NCBI GenBank assembly: GCA_900555215.1
Contig: USKR01000008.1
Location: forward strand, 1-13,329
From: an uncultured Ruminococcus sp.
Lineage (GTDB): Bacteria > Bacillota > Clostridia > Lachnospirales > Lachnospiraceae
Direction: 5' to 3'
DNA: 13,329 nt
Made by a program: the position numbers and the translations under genes. A model generated the notes under the pieces. It saw nothing but the letters and a program-made list of their open reading frames with translations, was not told the DNA's origin and ran no database searches. Positions 1-7,818 of the stretch are shown here, piece after piece (the stretch's first letter is position 1; each line of letters opens with the position of its first letter).

Positions 1-363
1 GTGGACCGGATGCTGCATATCGGAATACTCAACATCAGGCGGGAAGGCAGGGAAGAATTCAGCCGTTTTGACCTGGCACGCTATACACGGCAGACCTTCG
101 GGATGTTCGGCGGGGATGAACAGATGGTCCGGCTCCGCTTTCATAATAAATATGTAGGCGTCGTAATCGACCGGTTCGGAAAAAACGTGCCTCTGCGCCC
201 TGACGGGGATGATCATTTCATTGCGCGGATCAATGTAGCAGTCAGCGAACAGTTCTACGGGTGGCTGACCGGACTCGGGCGGGATGCGCAGATCCTCTCA
301 CCGGAGGCTGTAGTAAAGGAATACAAAGATCTTCTTGAAGATCTGGGGGAGATGTACAAATAA
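1..363 (+). CDS. WYL-domain transcriptional regulator, C-terminal part (5' end outside window)
   Basis: The frame is open from the first base and ends with TAA at 361-363, so this is the last ~120 residues of a longer protein; the GTG at base 1 is not taken as a real start. The segment around residues 40-118 resembles the end of WYL regulators (the WCX extension): a strand with VRLRF, an RFG stretch, then FIARINVAVSEQFYGWL and GLG, followed by a helix rich in Glu and Lys. WYL proteins usually carry an N-terminal winged helix and act as ligand-sensing repressors or activators; that part would lie upstream of the window. The next gene starts only 25 nt downstream on the same strand, so the two are probably co-transcribed. 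Family assignment rests on pattern recognition, and the ligand and target are unknown. Confidence 0.7.
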   Translation: MDRMLHIGILNIRREGREEFSRFDLARYTRQTFGMFGGDEQMVRLRFHNKYVGVVIDRFGKNVPLRPDGDDHFIARINVAVSEQFYGWLTGLGRDAQILSPEAVVKEYKDLLEDLGEMYK

Positions 364-388
364 CAGACAAAGGGTAAGGGTGAGTATA

Positions 389-1252
389 ATGAACATGAAT
401 GAAATTTACGAAACATTGCAGGGAATCAGCTTGTCTGATATCAGCGCAGTTCTGTCCAGACTGGACGAGAGCGGGCACGCGCTGACGCAGGCAGAGATCA
501 TCGGCCTTGCCGCGGCAGCCGCAGCAGGACTTTTGCTCTGCCTTTTCGGGCTTAAGATCGTACGGTTCTGGGCAGCGCTCCTGGGACTGGCCGCAGGTTT
601 TTTTGTCGGTTTTACCGCGGCGGAAGCCGCCGGTGCTGACGCTGTGGTCTGCGTGAGCGCCGGATTTGCCGCCGGACTTCTGTTAGCTGTCCTGGGATCC
701 GTTCTATACAGAGTGGGCGTCTTTGTGACAGTCTTTCTCTCGGTCAGCCTGTTTTGTTTACATCTGATAAATCCCGAAAACTGGATCTTCATAGGCATCT
801 GTCAGGCGATCGGACTTATCGCCGCGATCCTTTCCATGAAGTTCCTGGAGATTATCACTATATTTGCTACTGTTTTACTGGGCGCAGTCACTGCGGGACC
901 GGCAGTATGTTATCTGCTTCCCGATACCGGCATGGACAGCCTGATCCGCATCGCGCTGTGCACATTGTTTGGAGCTGCAGGAGTTCTGGTCCAGCTTCTT
1001 CTGCTGTCAAAGAAACGCAAAAAACAAAACCTGAAACGGGCAGCAGAGATCCGGCAGGAGGTATCCACTGCAAATGAAGTCGAGCGGGCGCGTGCCGTCA
1101 TGAGGGACTTGGACGGAGACAGCACAACAGCCAGAGAGGACCGGGACAGCGTGGCCGCATCAGATACTGTCAGCGAAAACGGGCTGGAAACCATCAGCCT
1201 GGACGACATAGAAGATATTGATGATCCGGACGAAGAACTGGACGATCTGTAA
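389..1252 (+). CDS. DUF4203/TMEM198-like seven-helix membrane protein with acidic tail
   Basis: Predicted 287-residue integral membrane protein. The ATG at 389 is preferred over the in-frame ATG at 335, because 335 lies inside the upstream gene and an AAGGGTGAG ribosome site sits just before 389. A short N-terminal helix is followed by about seven hydrophobic segments (roughly residues 37-55, 60-80, 83-107, 109-129, 133-152, 156-180 and 186-208), many rich in Ala, Gly and Leu. This layout matches bacterial DUF4203 or TMEM198-like proteins, whose molecular function is not established. A Lys/Arg cluster (KKRKKQNLKR) follows the last helix and points to a cytosolic C-terminus. The final ~75 residues are hydrophilic and end in a strongly acidic stretch (DDIEDIDDPDEELDDL). 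It lies 25 nt behind the WYL regulator gene and probably shares its transcript. Confidence 0.65.
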   Translation: MNMNEIYETLQGISLSDISAVLSRLDESGHALTQAEIIGLAAAAAAGLLLCLFGLKIVRFWAALLGLAAGFFVGFTAAEAAGADAVVCVSAGFAAGLLLAVLGSVLYRVGVFVTVFLSVSLFCLHLINPENWIFIGICQAIGLIAAILSMKFLEIITIFATVLLGAVTAGPAVCYLLPDTGMDSLIRIALCTLFGAAGVLVQLLLLSKKRKKQNLKRAAEIRQEVSTANEVERARAVMRDLDGDSTTAREDRDSVAASDTVSENGLETISLDDIEDIDDPDEELDDL

Positions 1253-1289
1253 ATAAAAATACAGTGGCAGAAGTAAAGTCCGTTTTATG

Positions 1290-1343
1290 ACACACCTGAT
1301 CTGATATGATGCTTTCAGAGCAAAAAATCAGAGAAAGGTGTGT
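1290..1343 (+). repeat. Imperfect inverted repeat, possible RNA hairpin before the small membrane protein gene
   Basis: ACACACCT at 1290-1297 is exactly complementary to AGGTGTGT at 1336-1343. Inside it, CTGAT (1301-1305) can pair with ATCAG (1327-1331). The right arm contains the AGG of the likely ribosome site for the gene at 1350 and runs into TTTTATT. In a transcript reading through from upstream, the fold could hide the ribosome site or act as an attenuator. A transcript starting near 1317 would lack the left arm. Confidence 0.4.
1302..1310 (+). promoter_or_regulatory. Possible extended -10 promoter (TGATATGAT)
   Basis: TG-A-TATGAT at 1302-1310 fits an extended -10 element. The -35 region is poor (TTTTAT near 1283). 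It would start transcription about 35 nt before the gene at 1350 and lies between the arms of the inverted repeat. Confidence 0.4.
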
Positions 1344-1349
1344 TTTATT

Positions 1350-1529
1350 ATGTACATCAGAAAATCTATACTGGGGGGACTTACGGCAGCGGCAGGGATG
1401 ACAGTGCTTGCCATATTGATGGTGCTTTTTTGTTTTACAGAAATACAGATCCCGACAATAGTTTACGCGGCAGCATGGACCGGCTGCCTCTGCGCGATGC
1501 TGCACGGGGCCTCCAGGATATATCGATAA
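1350..1529 (+). CDS. Small hydrophobic membrane protein, 59 residues
   Basis: Short protein that begins MYIRKSILGG. The ATG at 1350 is chosen because AGAAAGG at 1332-1338 lies upstream; an in-frame GTG at 1338 overlaps that site and is less likely. It contains two hydrophobic segments, about residues 9-29 and 35-54, separated by a short polar turn, and it ends SRIYR. The positive residues at the N-terminus and C-terminus suggest a hairpin with both ends in the cytosol. No family is recognised. It is too short to judge by length, but codon use is ordinary and it has a ribosome site and a possible promoter. It lies between the DUF4203-like gene (97 nt upstream) and the PHP gene (156 nt downstream), with no clear functional link to either. 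Confidence 0.5.
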   Translation: MYIRKSILGGLTAAAGMTVLAILMVLFCFTEIQIPTIVYAAAWTGCLCAMLHGASRIYR

Positions 1530-1596
1530 AAAGCGTATCCCTCCATGTGCTGCAGCGCCTCAGCTCCTGAGAAAATGAAAAGTCCGTGTCCCCCGG

Positions 1597-1626
1597 TTGT
1601 CATCTGCAACAGGTATGATGTATAAT
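1597..1626 (+). promoter_or_regulatory. Sigma-A type promoter of the PHP gene
   Basis: TTGTCA at 1597-1602, an 18-bp spacer, and a perfect TATAAT at 1621-1626. Transcription would start near 1633, giving a leader of about 50 nt before the ATG at 1686. This is the best-looking promoter in the window. Confidence 0.7.
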
Positions 1627-1672
1627 AAAGATGAAATAGTCAGAAAATTCTATCAGGTGCATACACCGGAAA

Positions 1673-1678
1673 AGAGGA
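1673..1678 (+). promoter_or_regulatory. Ribosome binding site that decides the PHP start
   Basis: AGAGGA ends 1 nt before an ATG at 1680 but 7 nt before the in-frame ATG at 1686. Normal spacing therefore favours 1686. Confidence 0.65.
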
Positions 1679-1685
1679 CATGTTT

Positions 1686-2501
1686 ATGAAGATCGACATG
1701 CACTGCCATGTGAAGGAAGGCTCCATTGACAGCAAAGTGGGGCTGGATGAATATATCACAATATTAAAACAGCATGGATTTCAGGGAATGGTCATCACAG
1801 ACCACGACACATATAATGGCTACCGCTATTGGAAAGAGAATATCAAAGGGAAGAAACATACGGACTTTGTCGTACTCAAAGGAATCGAATACGACACCCG
1901 GGATGCAGGACATATCCTTGTGATCATGCCTGAGGGTGTGAAGATGAGAGTGCTGGAAATGCGTGGGATGCCGCTTGCCGTACTGATCGACCTGGTGCAC
2001 CGAAACGGAGGGGTGCTCGGTCCGGCACATCCGTGCGGCGAAAAATATATGAGCTTTACCAATGCGAGAAAGTTTTATCAGTCTCCGGAAATCATAAAGC
2101 GGTTTGATTTTGTTGAGGCATTCAACAGCTGTGAATCGGTGCAGTCAAACTCAGGTGCGGAGAAACTGGCAAAAAAATACGGAAAAGTTATGACCGGAGG
2201 GAGCGACTCCCACAAACCCGGATGCGTAGGCAGAGGATATACGATCCTCCCCGAGCCTGTCACATGTGAGACAGAGCTCATCTCCCTGATCCATAAGAAG
2301 ACGCCTTTTAAGGCCGGCGGAACGCTCTATGAAAAAACCACAAAAGAACGGATCGGAAAGATCAACAAACTTCTTGTCTACTCCTTCTGGGTATATAACA
2401 AAAGCGGCGAACTAATGAAACGCCGGGGAAGAAATAAAAAAATGGTGGAAGAGCATCCTTTTGATCCGATCGATCCGATCGAGCTGTACTATCATTCATA
2501 G
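1686..2501 (+). CDS. PHP-domain metal-dependent phosphoesterase
   Basis: Predicted 271-residue soluble enzyme of the PHP family (polymerase and histidinol phosphatase), which hydrolyse phosphate esters or phosphodiesters with two or three bound metals. The full ligand set is visible: HCH at residues 6-8, DHD at 39-41, Glu68 in KGIEY, His76 in GHI, His115 in AHP, and the closing GSDSH at 172-176. A single-domain protein of this length resembles the YciV/RnmA-like and histidinol-phosphatase-like members, but the substrate cannot be told from the sequence. The C-terminal ~55 residues are basic (KRRGRNKK) and then acidic/proline-rich (DPIDPIEL, encoded by a 9-bp direct repeat). It has its own promoter and is followed immediately by a strong terminator, so it is probably transcribed alone. 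Confidence 0.85.
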   Translation: MKIDMHCHVKEGSIDSKVGLDEYITILKQHGFQGMVITDHDTYNGYRYWKENIKGKKHTDFVVLKGIEYDTRDAGHILVIMPEGVKMRVLEMRGMPLAVLIDLVHRNGGVLGPAHPCGEKYMSFTNARKFYQSPEIIKRFDFVEAFNSCESVQSNSGAEKLAKKYGKVMTGGSDSHKPGCVGRGYTILPEPVTCETELISLIHKKTPFKAGGTLYEKTTKERIGKINKLLVYSFWVYNKSGELMKRRGRNKKMVEEHPFDPIDPIELYYHS

Positions 2502-2507
2502 GTAAAC

Positions 2508-2539
2508 AAAAAATAGACGGTGTCTGCCGTCTATTTTTT
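2508..2539. terminator. Bidirectional rho-independent terminator
   Basis: AAAAAATAGACGG (2508-2520) and CCGTCTATTTTTT (2527-2539) form a perfect 13-bp stem around a 6-nt loop, with T tracts on both strands. It ends the PHP gene (stop at 2499-2501). On the minus strand it overlaps the last codons and TAG stop of the convergent gene ending at 2531. Confidence 0.9.
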
Positions 2540-2878
2540 ATTGAGCTCATAAAGTGTATGGCCGCCTTCCCGGATTTCCCTGATCATTTTCTGCCGGATC
2601 ATATACGGCAGGATGGAATCAAGGAATTTCCCGGGCTCTGTCACGCCGATCTGCTCACTGCTGAACGGCTGGCGCGCTGTCAGGGAGCTCACCACAGGCT
2701 CCAGATCCTTTTTGGTCATGGGCCCTTTTTTCAAAGCCTTCTTGATCTTTGAGATCCCTTTTGCGCTGAGCATATTGGAAAGATCCTGTTTCTGCCGCGC
2801 GCTCCGCCACATTCCCCATCCGTAAATAAGCGCAGTGGCAAGGGCAAAAAGAAGGACATACGGAATATAATGAAGCAT
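2531..2878 (-). CDS. Single-pass membrane protein with winged-helix-like cytosolic domain
   Basis: Predicted 115-residue protein starting MLHYIPYVLL. The start ATG at 2878 overlaps by one base the TAA of the upstream PqqD-like gene (TAATG), indicating translational coupling; a TTG at 2902 would lie inside the upstream gene. Residues ~3-23 form one transmembrane helix followed by RSARQK, which places the rest in the cytosol. Residues ~42-115 have the look of a small winged helix: KIKKALKKGPMTKKDL resembles a helix-turn-helix start, and the end IREIREGGHTLYELNKK resembles a wing strand. No named family is recognised, and DNA binding is only an inference. The gene ends inside the bidirectional terminator. 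The tight pairing suggests it acts together with the PqqD-like protein at the membrane. Confidence 0.65.
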   Translation of the reverse strand: MLHYIPYVLLFALATALIYGWGMWRSARQKQDLSNMLSAKGISKIKKALKKGPMTKKDLEPVVSSLTARQPFSSEQIGVTEPGKFLDSILPYMIRQKMIREIREGGHTLYELNKK

Positions 2879-3231
2879 TACTTTCTTTTCTCCCCCTTCC
2901 AATAGATCAGATGATTATCATGAAGAATCTCCAGGAACTTGATCAGCCTTGACAGAGATTTTTCCATTTTCGGAAACTTTGCATCTAGCTCTTTGGAAAG
3001 CTGATGTACGTCCTTTTCATCGTCAATAATGAGCCATACAAAGCTGCCGAGTTCATCCATCTTAATATCGCTTACCCTTGGACGATGGAAAAACTTCTGG
3101 GCGATCCGGTGATAAAATCCTTTCCACTCTATAAACACTGTCACTCGGCCGTTCTCAGCCGTCTCATACTCTACTTCCGGATTTTTTACCGGAATATAAT
3201 CCAGATAATTTTTAGAAATCTTCTTACTCAT
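2878..3231 (-). CDS. PqqD-family (RRE-fold) protein
   Basis: Predicted 117-residue protein starting MSKKISKNYL, with AGAGGAAG upstream. The middle matches the PqqD pattern: residues ~58-70 (KMDELGSFVWLII), then a DDEKDVHQLSKELDAKFP stretch and a last helix pair, LSRLIKFLEILHDNHLIYW, as in 'leader-binding' winged-helix proteins. PqqD and the related RiPP recognition elements bind a precursor peptide and hand it to a radical-SAM maturase. Here an N-terminal segment (residues ~30-55, WKGFYHRIAQKFFHRPR) is basic and aromatic and seems typical of a clostridial subfamily. No radical-SAM enzyme, peptide precursor or pqq gene is visible, so the partner is unknown. It overlaps the membrane protein gene downstream and has a possible promoter near 3305. 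Confidence 0.75.
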   Translation of the reverse strand: MSKKISKNYLDYIPVKNPEVEYETAENGRVTVFIEWKGFYHRIAQKFFHRPRVSDIKMDELGSFVWLIIDDEKDVHQLSKELDAKFPKMEKSLSRLIKFLEILHDNHLIYWKGEKRK

Positions 3232-3304
3232 ACTTCAGAGGCTTCCTCTCGTTTTCTACACACATAACCTGTTTCTGCGATCAGCCGTTATCCGGCTAAA
3301 AAGC

Positions 3305-3313
3305 ATCATAACA
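3305..3313 (-). promoter_or_regulatory. Possible promoter of the PqqD-like gene pair
   Basis: On the minus strand TG-T-TATGAT (an extended -10) lies at 3313-3305, with TTGCGG 17 nt upstream as a weak -35. It sits just past the OPT terminator and would give a leader of about 65 nt containing a small hairpin AGCCG/CGGCT (3283-3297). Confidence 0.45.
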
Positions 3314-3319
3314 CAGAAA

Positions 3320-3348
3320 GAAACAGCCCGCAAGATGCAGGCTGTTTC
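3320..3348 (-). terminator. Rho-independent terminator after the OPT gene
   Basis: GAAACAGCC (minus strand 3348-3340) pairs with GGCTGTTTC (3328-3320) around an 11-nt loop. It is followed on the minus strand by TTTCTG and lies 53 nt after the OPT stop codon. Confidence 0.75.
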
Positions 3349-3401
3349 CCTGCCGGCCGCGGTCATGCCGCATGCCGGATGATCACTTAATGATCTCTGG
3401 A

Positions 3402-5309
3402 TTATTTTGCTTTCTTCATACACTTTCTGAACAGATATACCAGAAGGAGCACGAAGACGATCAGGCTTACAAACTGCGGAGTAGTGAAATTAAATCTTGC
3501 ACTCAGATTAATCACGGAATCCACTTTAGCAACCGCAAGCACCGCGAGCACAATACCCATGATACCCTCTCCGGCGATCAGACCGGAAGTGAAAAGTACG
3601 CCGCGGTCTGCGCGTTCCTTCTTCTCTGCGTCCGTACCTTTGATCTTCTCAACGATGTAACGGACGATACCGCCTGCCATGATACCTGCACTTAAGCTGA
3701 ACGGCAGGTACATACCAACTGCGAACGGCATTACCGGAATCTTCAGGATCTCGGCAACGATCGCGATAAATACGCCGATGAAGATCAGCGCCCACGGAAG
3801 CTCAGCGTTCATGATACCCTCGACGAGCATTTTCATCATTGTAGCCTGCGCTGCCGGAAGCTCTGTCGTACCGTAGCCCCATGCCTCGTTAAGGAGATAA
3901 AGCACGAATCCAACCGCTGCGGCAGATACTACAACACCGAGCATCTCACCGAGCTGCTGCTTCTTCGGAGTAGCGCCGACAATGAAACCAGTCTTAAGGT
4001 CCTGGGACGTATCACCCGCGATAGCGGCAATGATACAGATAACGCCGCCGATCGCGATAGCGCCTACCATACCTATTGTACCGTCTGTTCCTGTAACTTT
4101 CAGGAGCAGTGTAGCAATGATCAGAGTAGCGATCGCCATACCGGATACCGGGTTATTGGAAGATCCGATCAGGCCGACCATACGTGAGGATACGGATGCA
4201 AAGAAGAATCCGAAGATCACGATGATCAGAGATCCGATCGGATTAACCGGGAATGTCGGGATCAGCCAGATCAGGATTACGATAGCCAGGATGATCACGA
4301 GAAGAATCGGCATCGGAAGATCCTGCTGTGTACGCAGTGCGTTCTTCTGCGCGTGCTTCTTGCTCATACTTGCCATTGCCTGCTTAAATGTACGGACGAT
4401 CAGCGGGAATGTCTTGATCAGGCTGATCATACCGCCGGCAGCAACGGCTCCGGCACCGATATATTTAATATAGTTGCTCCACAGAGCAGACGGTCCTCCG
4501 TCCGGACTTGCCAGCATCGCTGAAATGGATTCTGTTCCCGGATAGATCGTTGCGTCACCGCCGAACAGCGCGATCGCCGGCATGAGCACGAACCAGCTTA
4601 ATGTACCGCCGGCCAGCATGTAGCTGGAAATCTTCGGTCCGCAGATGAATCCGACACCCGCAAGTGACGGGAGCACCTGGATACCGATCTGGGATCCTGC
4701 ATAGCTCTTGAACGCATATCCGATCTCACTCGGGAATAATTTCAGTCCGTCTGCAACAAATTTGTATAATGCCGCAATACCGAGACCTGTAAATACGGAA
4801 CCTGCTTTGCTTCCGCCTTCCTCTCCTGCAAGAAGGACTTCTGCACAGGCAGTTCCTTCCGGGAACGGAAGTGTTCCGTGCTCCTCAACGATCAGCGCCT
4901 GACGGAGCGGCACCATAAAGCAGACTCCGAGGAGACCGCCGAACAGCGCGATCAGGAAGATCGTCACAAGGCTCGGGAACTCGATCTTGCCTTCCTCTGC
5001 CCAGAGGAACAGGGCCGGCAGTGTAAAGATCGCACCTGCCGCCAGAGACTCACCGGCAGAACCGATAGTCTGAACCAGGTTGTTTTCGAGAATGGAATCC
5101 CTGCGGAGGATCACACGAATAATACCCATTGAAATAACTGCCGCCGGAATAGAGGCGGAAATCGTCATACCAACGAGAAGACCCAGATATGCATTCGCTG
5201 CGCCGAATACAACTGCAAGGATGATACCAATCACGATGGATGTGACCGTAAACTCCGGAACGATCTTATCGGCCGGTATATACGGTTTGAACTCATTCTT
5301 GTTGTCCAT
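3402..5309 (-). CDS. OPT-family oligopeptide transporter
   Basis: Predicted 635-residue polytopic membrane protein of the OPT family, proton-coupled importers of small peptides or metal chelates; the length is normal for the bacterial branch. Family signatures are NAYLGLLVGMTISASIP (residues 39-55), SILENNLVQTIGSAGESLAAG (72-92) and LPFPEGTACAEVL (147-159). About 14-16 hydrophobic segments follow, and the protein ends in a short basic tail (RKCMKKAK). The start ATG at 5309 has a GAAAG and a more distant AAAGGA upstream. The gene lies 106 nt downstream of the YbhJ-like hydratase on the same strand, with no terminator between them. A good -10 in that gap suggests it can also be transcribed alone. 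The peptide substrate cannot be inferred. Confidence 0.9.
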   Translation of the reverse strand: MDNKNEFKPYIPADKIVPEFTVTSIVIGIILAVVFGAANAYLGLLVGMTISASIPAAVISMGIIRVILRRDSILENNLVQTIGSAGESLAAGAIFTLPALFLWAEEGKIEFPSLVTIFLIALFGGLLGVCFMVPLRQALIVEEHGTLPFPEGTACAEVLLAGEEGGSKAGSVFTGLGIAALYKFVADGLKLFPSEIGYAFKSYAGSQIGIQVLPSLAGVGFICGPKISSYMLAGGTLSWFVLMPAIALFGGDATIYPGTESISAMLASPDGGPSALWSNYIKYIGAGAVAAGGMISLIKTFPLIVRTFKQAMASMSKKHAQKNALRTQQDLPMPILLVIILAIVILIWLIPTFPVNPIGSLIIVIFGFFFASVSSRMVGLIGSSNNPVSGMAIATLIIATLLLKVTGTDGTIGMVGAIAIGGVICIIAAIAGDTSQDLKTGFIVGATPKKQQLGEMLGVVVSAAAVGFVLYLLNEAWGYGTTELPAAQATMMKMLVEGIMNAELPWALIFIGVFIAIVAEILKIPVMPFAVGMYLPFSLSAGIMAGGIVRYIVEKIKGTDAEKKERADRGVLFTSGLIAGEGIMGIVLAVLAVAKVDSVINLSARFNFTTPQFVSLIVFVLLLVYLFRKCMKKAK

Positions 5310-5372
5310 GATGTTCTTTCATTCCTTTCTCACTTTTTGTAAATTTAACGACTTCTTAACGCAGTCTATGCC

Positions 5373-5378
5373 ATTATA
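5373..5378 (-). promoter_or_regulatory. -10 element upstream of the OPT gene
   Basis: A perfect TATAAT lies on the minus strand at 5378-5373, with a weak -35 (TTCCTT at 17 nt). Transcription would start near 5366, giving a leader of about 55 nt. Confidence 0.5.
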
Positions 5379-5415
5379 GCACGTTACTCTGATAAAAGGA
5401 AGAAGAAAATTTGGA

Positions 5416-7689
5416 TTACATTGTTGATTTGTAGTAGTTAATAAGGCATCCATCCAGTATGATCTGCCGCTCTGCGTCGGTCAGATCGCCGAGTCTGAGA
5501 GCGATTTCTTTCAGGTCGTCACCGACCACATATGCCTTGATCACGTCTGCCTTTTCTTCCACTGCCTTTCTTACATCCGGCACGAAGATATAGTCTCCAT
5601 TCTTAAATGGAAGGTGCTCGTGGTCGGCGTCTGTGAGGAACGGAAGCATTCCCCAGTTGATCAGGTTGGAACGGTAACGCTTTGTTGCGTACTCGATGGC
5701 GATATTCGCCCAGCCGCCCAGGACCTTCTGGCAGGAAGCCGCCTGCTCTCTTGCGGAGCCGTCACCCGGTTTTACTGCAAAGATGGTGCTGCCCACGCCG
5801 ATATTGCCCTCTCCGACTTTCGGATAAGTCTTCCGGATCGTCTCCATCACCGGTTTCAGCTCTTCAAGCGCATCGAGAGGACATGTGCCTGCCTCGATCG
5901 CTTTCTGTGCTTTCTGTACTTCTTTTGCGCGTCCCACATATGCCGGATCTTTTCTGGAGAGCGCAAACTCTGCGAGTCCCAGCGGGTTGGAACGGTATGA
6001 TGACGTCTCGCCTGACGGGATGAGCTCGTCCGTTGTCGTAACCGGATCATGGATCTCGGATACAACTTTCACGATCAGGTTCTCCGGAAGCGCTGACATC
6101 TCCGGCCAGTCTTTGATGTTCGGTCCGAACTGGATCTCCACATCCGGATCAGCCACGCCGTGGCTGTCAAATACGCGGTTTGCGTAAATATTGCTGTCAA
6201 AATGATATTTCTGTCCTTTATATTCCACATCCACAGCTGTCGCCGGAGTAAGGAATCCTTTGTTTGCCGCTGTTGCAGCAATGGAGCGCGCATCCATGAG
6301 CGCGACGGATGAGATCTGACCGCTCTGGAGCTTGCTTCCCTCGCGGTTCGGGAAGTTTCTCGTAGTGTGACGGATGGAGAACGCATTGTTCGCCGGCGTG
6401 TCGCCCGCGCCGAAGCACGGTCCGCAGAACGCAGTCTTCACGACAGTTCCTGCTTCCAGAAGGTCAGCCACCGCGCCGTTCTTCACCAGTTCCATATAAA
6501 CCGGCATACTTGCCGGATATACGCTGAACGTGAAGGCGTCAGAACCGATATTGTGTCCCTTGATAATGTCTGCTGCCGCGCAGATATTTTCAAATCCGCC
6601 GCCCGCACATCCGGCGATAATACCCTGCTCTACATAAAGCTTTCCGTCACGGATCTTATCCTGGAGAGAATACTCTACCGCGCCGTCCAGGCTGACGAGA
6701 GCCTTCTGCTCTACATCGTGGAGAATGTCCTTCAGATTTGCGTTCAGCTCATCGATCGTGTACACGTTGCTCGGATGGAACGGCATTGCGATCATGGGCT
6801 TGATCTCGCTTAAGTTCACATAAACACATCCGTCGTAGTATGTAACCGCGCCCGGATTCAGTTCTTTGAAATCCTCTTTTCTGCCGTGGATCTCGTAGAA
6901 CTCCTCTATCTTCTCATCCGTAGTCCAGATGGAGGACAGGCAGGTCGTCTCTGTTGTCATAACGTCAATGCCGATACGGAAGTCCGCGCTCAGCTTCTTC
7001 ACGCCCGGTCCGACGAATTCCATTACTTTATTATTTACATAGCCGTTCTTGAACACTGCTCCGATGATCGCAAGGGCAACATCCTGAGGACCTACGCCCT
7101 TCATCGGTTCGCCGTCCAGATAGATGGCGATCACGCCCGGCATCTTGATGTCATAGGTCTTGTTGAGGAGCTGCTTTACAAGCTCCGGTCCGCCCTCGCC
7201 CATTGCCATGGTGCCCAAGGCGCCATAGCGCGTATGGCTGTCTGATCCGAGGATCATCTTTCCGCCGCCTGCCAGCATCTCGCGGGCATACTGATGGATG
7301 ACTGCCTGATGAGGCGGTACATAGACGCCGCCGTATTTCTTCGCGCATGTCAGCCCGAACATGTGGTCATCCTCATTGATCGTGCCGCCCACCGCGCAAA
7401 GGCTGTTGTGACAGTTTGTCAGCACATAGGGAATCGGGAATTTCTGAAGTCCTGAAGCGCGCGCTGTCTGGATGATTCCGACGAATGTAATGTCATGGGA
7501 TGTCAGCTTGTCGAACTTGATCTGCAGGTTCTTCATATTGCCGGAAGTATTGTGCGCGTTTAAGATGCCGTATGCCATCGTGTTCTCCGCTGCTTCTTCC
7601 TTTGAGAGAGGAACCTGTACGTTTCCTGTATCTTCCACAATCTCGGTGCCGTTCAAGAGATAGACACCGTTGTCATATAGTTTGATCAT
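5416..7689 (-). CDS. Aconitase-superfamily hydratase, YbhJ-like
   Basis: Predicted 757-residue soluble [4Fe-4S] hydratase, close in length and layout to E. coli YbhJ, a member of the aconitase superfamily without an established substrate. Cluster cysteines are Cys361 (IAGCAGGG) and Cys422/Cys425 (FCGPC). Other retained aconitase features are His132 in IHQ, GSDSH at 148-152, RNFPNR at 444-449, [10 protein letters not shown] at 551-560, and GDGSAR at 642-647 in the C-terminal swivel domain, followed by [13 protein letters not shown]. Differences by motif comparison with mitochondrial aconitase are Cys93 where Asp100 is expected, Thr443 for Asn446 and Ala646 for Ser643. Citrate/isocitrate activity is therefore not assured. 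AAGGAGGA at 7694-7701 sits just before the ATG. The OPT gene follows on the same strand and may be co-transcribed. Confidence 0.85.
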   Translation of the reverse strand: MIKLYDNGVYLLNGTEIVEDTGNVQVPLSKEEAAENTMAYGILNAHNTSGNMKNLQIKFDKLTSHDITFVGIIQTARASGLQKFPIPYVLTNCHNSLCAVGGTINEDDHMFGLTCAKKYGGVYVPPHQAVIHQYAREMLAGGGKMILGSDSHTRYGALGTMAMGEGGPELVKQLLNKTYDIKMPGVIAIYLDGEPMKGVGPQDVALAIIGAVFKNGYVNNKVMEFVGPGVKKLSADFRIGIDVMTTETTCLSSIWTTDEKIEEFYEIHGRKEDFKELNPGAVTYYDGCVYVNLSEIKPMIAMPFHPSNVYTIDELNANLKDILHDVEQKALVSLDGAVEYSLQDKIRDGKLYVEQGIIAGCAGGGFENICAAADIIKGHNIGSDAFTFSVYPASMPVYMELVKNGAVADLLEAGTVVKTAFCGPCFGAGDTPANNAFSIRHTTRNFPNREGSKLQSGQISSVALMDARSIAATAANKGFLTPATAVDVEYKGQKYHFDSNIYANRVFDSHGVADPDVEIQFGPNIKDWPEMSALPENLIVKVVSEIHDPVTTTDELIPSGETSSYRSNPLGLAEFALSRKDPAYVGRAKEVQKAQKAIEAGTCPLDALEELKPVMETIRKTYPKVGEGNIGVGSTIFAVKPGDGSAREQAASCQKVLGGWANIAIEYATKRYRSNLINWGMLPFLTDADHEHLPFKNGDYIFVPDVRKAVEEKADVIKAYVVGDDLKEIALRLGDLTDAERQIILDGCLINYYKSTM

Positions 7690-7740
7690 GTAATCCTCCT
7701 TCTTGAATCATATACTTCATGCGATATAAGCGCGTCATAC

Positions 7741-7777
7741 AGTATAATCACATGTACTCAACAGGGCTATTTTATCA
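7741..7777 (-). promoter_or_regulatory. Possible promoter region of the hydratase, with direct repeat
   Basis: Two -10 candidates occur on the minus strand: TG-A-TAAAAT (7777-7769, extended -10) and TATACT (7746-7741). Each is overlapped or preceded by the heptamer ATGTGAT (7780-7774 and 7753-7747), a direct repeat with 27-nt periodicity that could be an operator. No convincing -35 was found. Confidence 0.35.
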
Positions 7778-7818
7778 CATTTCGCTATCTGCCACCACAT
7801 CTTTTTTAGAAAGCCATT

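Noticed and set aside
406..798. Minus-strand frame of 130 codons
   Set aside because: It is antisense to the seven-helix membrane protein, has low-complexity Ala/Pro/Ser composition, and shows no family pattern.
1247..1264. CTGTA/TACAG dyad after the DUF4203-like gene
   Set aside because: The stem is 5 bp and AT-rich with no T tract; not a convincing terminator.
1549..1566. GCTGCAGC and CTCAG/CTGAG dyads after the small membrane protein gene
   Set aside because: Stems are very short and followed by A residues; no terminator or regulator site can be claimed.
2462..2481. Tandem 9-bp repeat in the PHP gene
   Set aside because: It simply encodes DPIDPI in an intact frame; two copies are not a meaningful repeat array.
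3982..4473. Plus-strand frame of 163 codons
   Set aside because: It lies opposite the OPT gene; its Ile/Pro/Thr-rich repeats are the reverse complement of transmembrane codons.
5614..6000. Plus-strand frame of 128 codons
   Set aside because: It lies opposite the hydratase, whose motifs are intact throughout; no ribosome site or family pattern.
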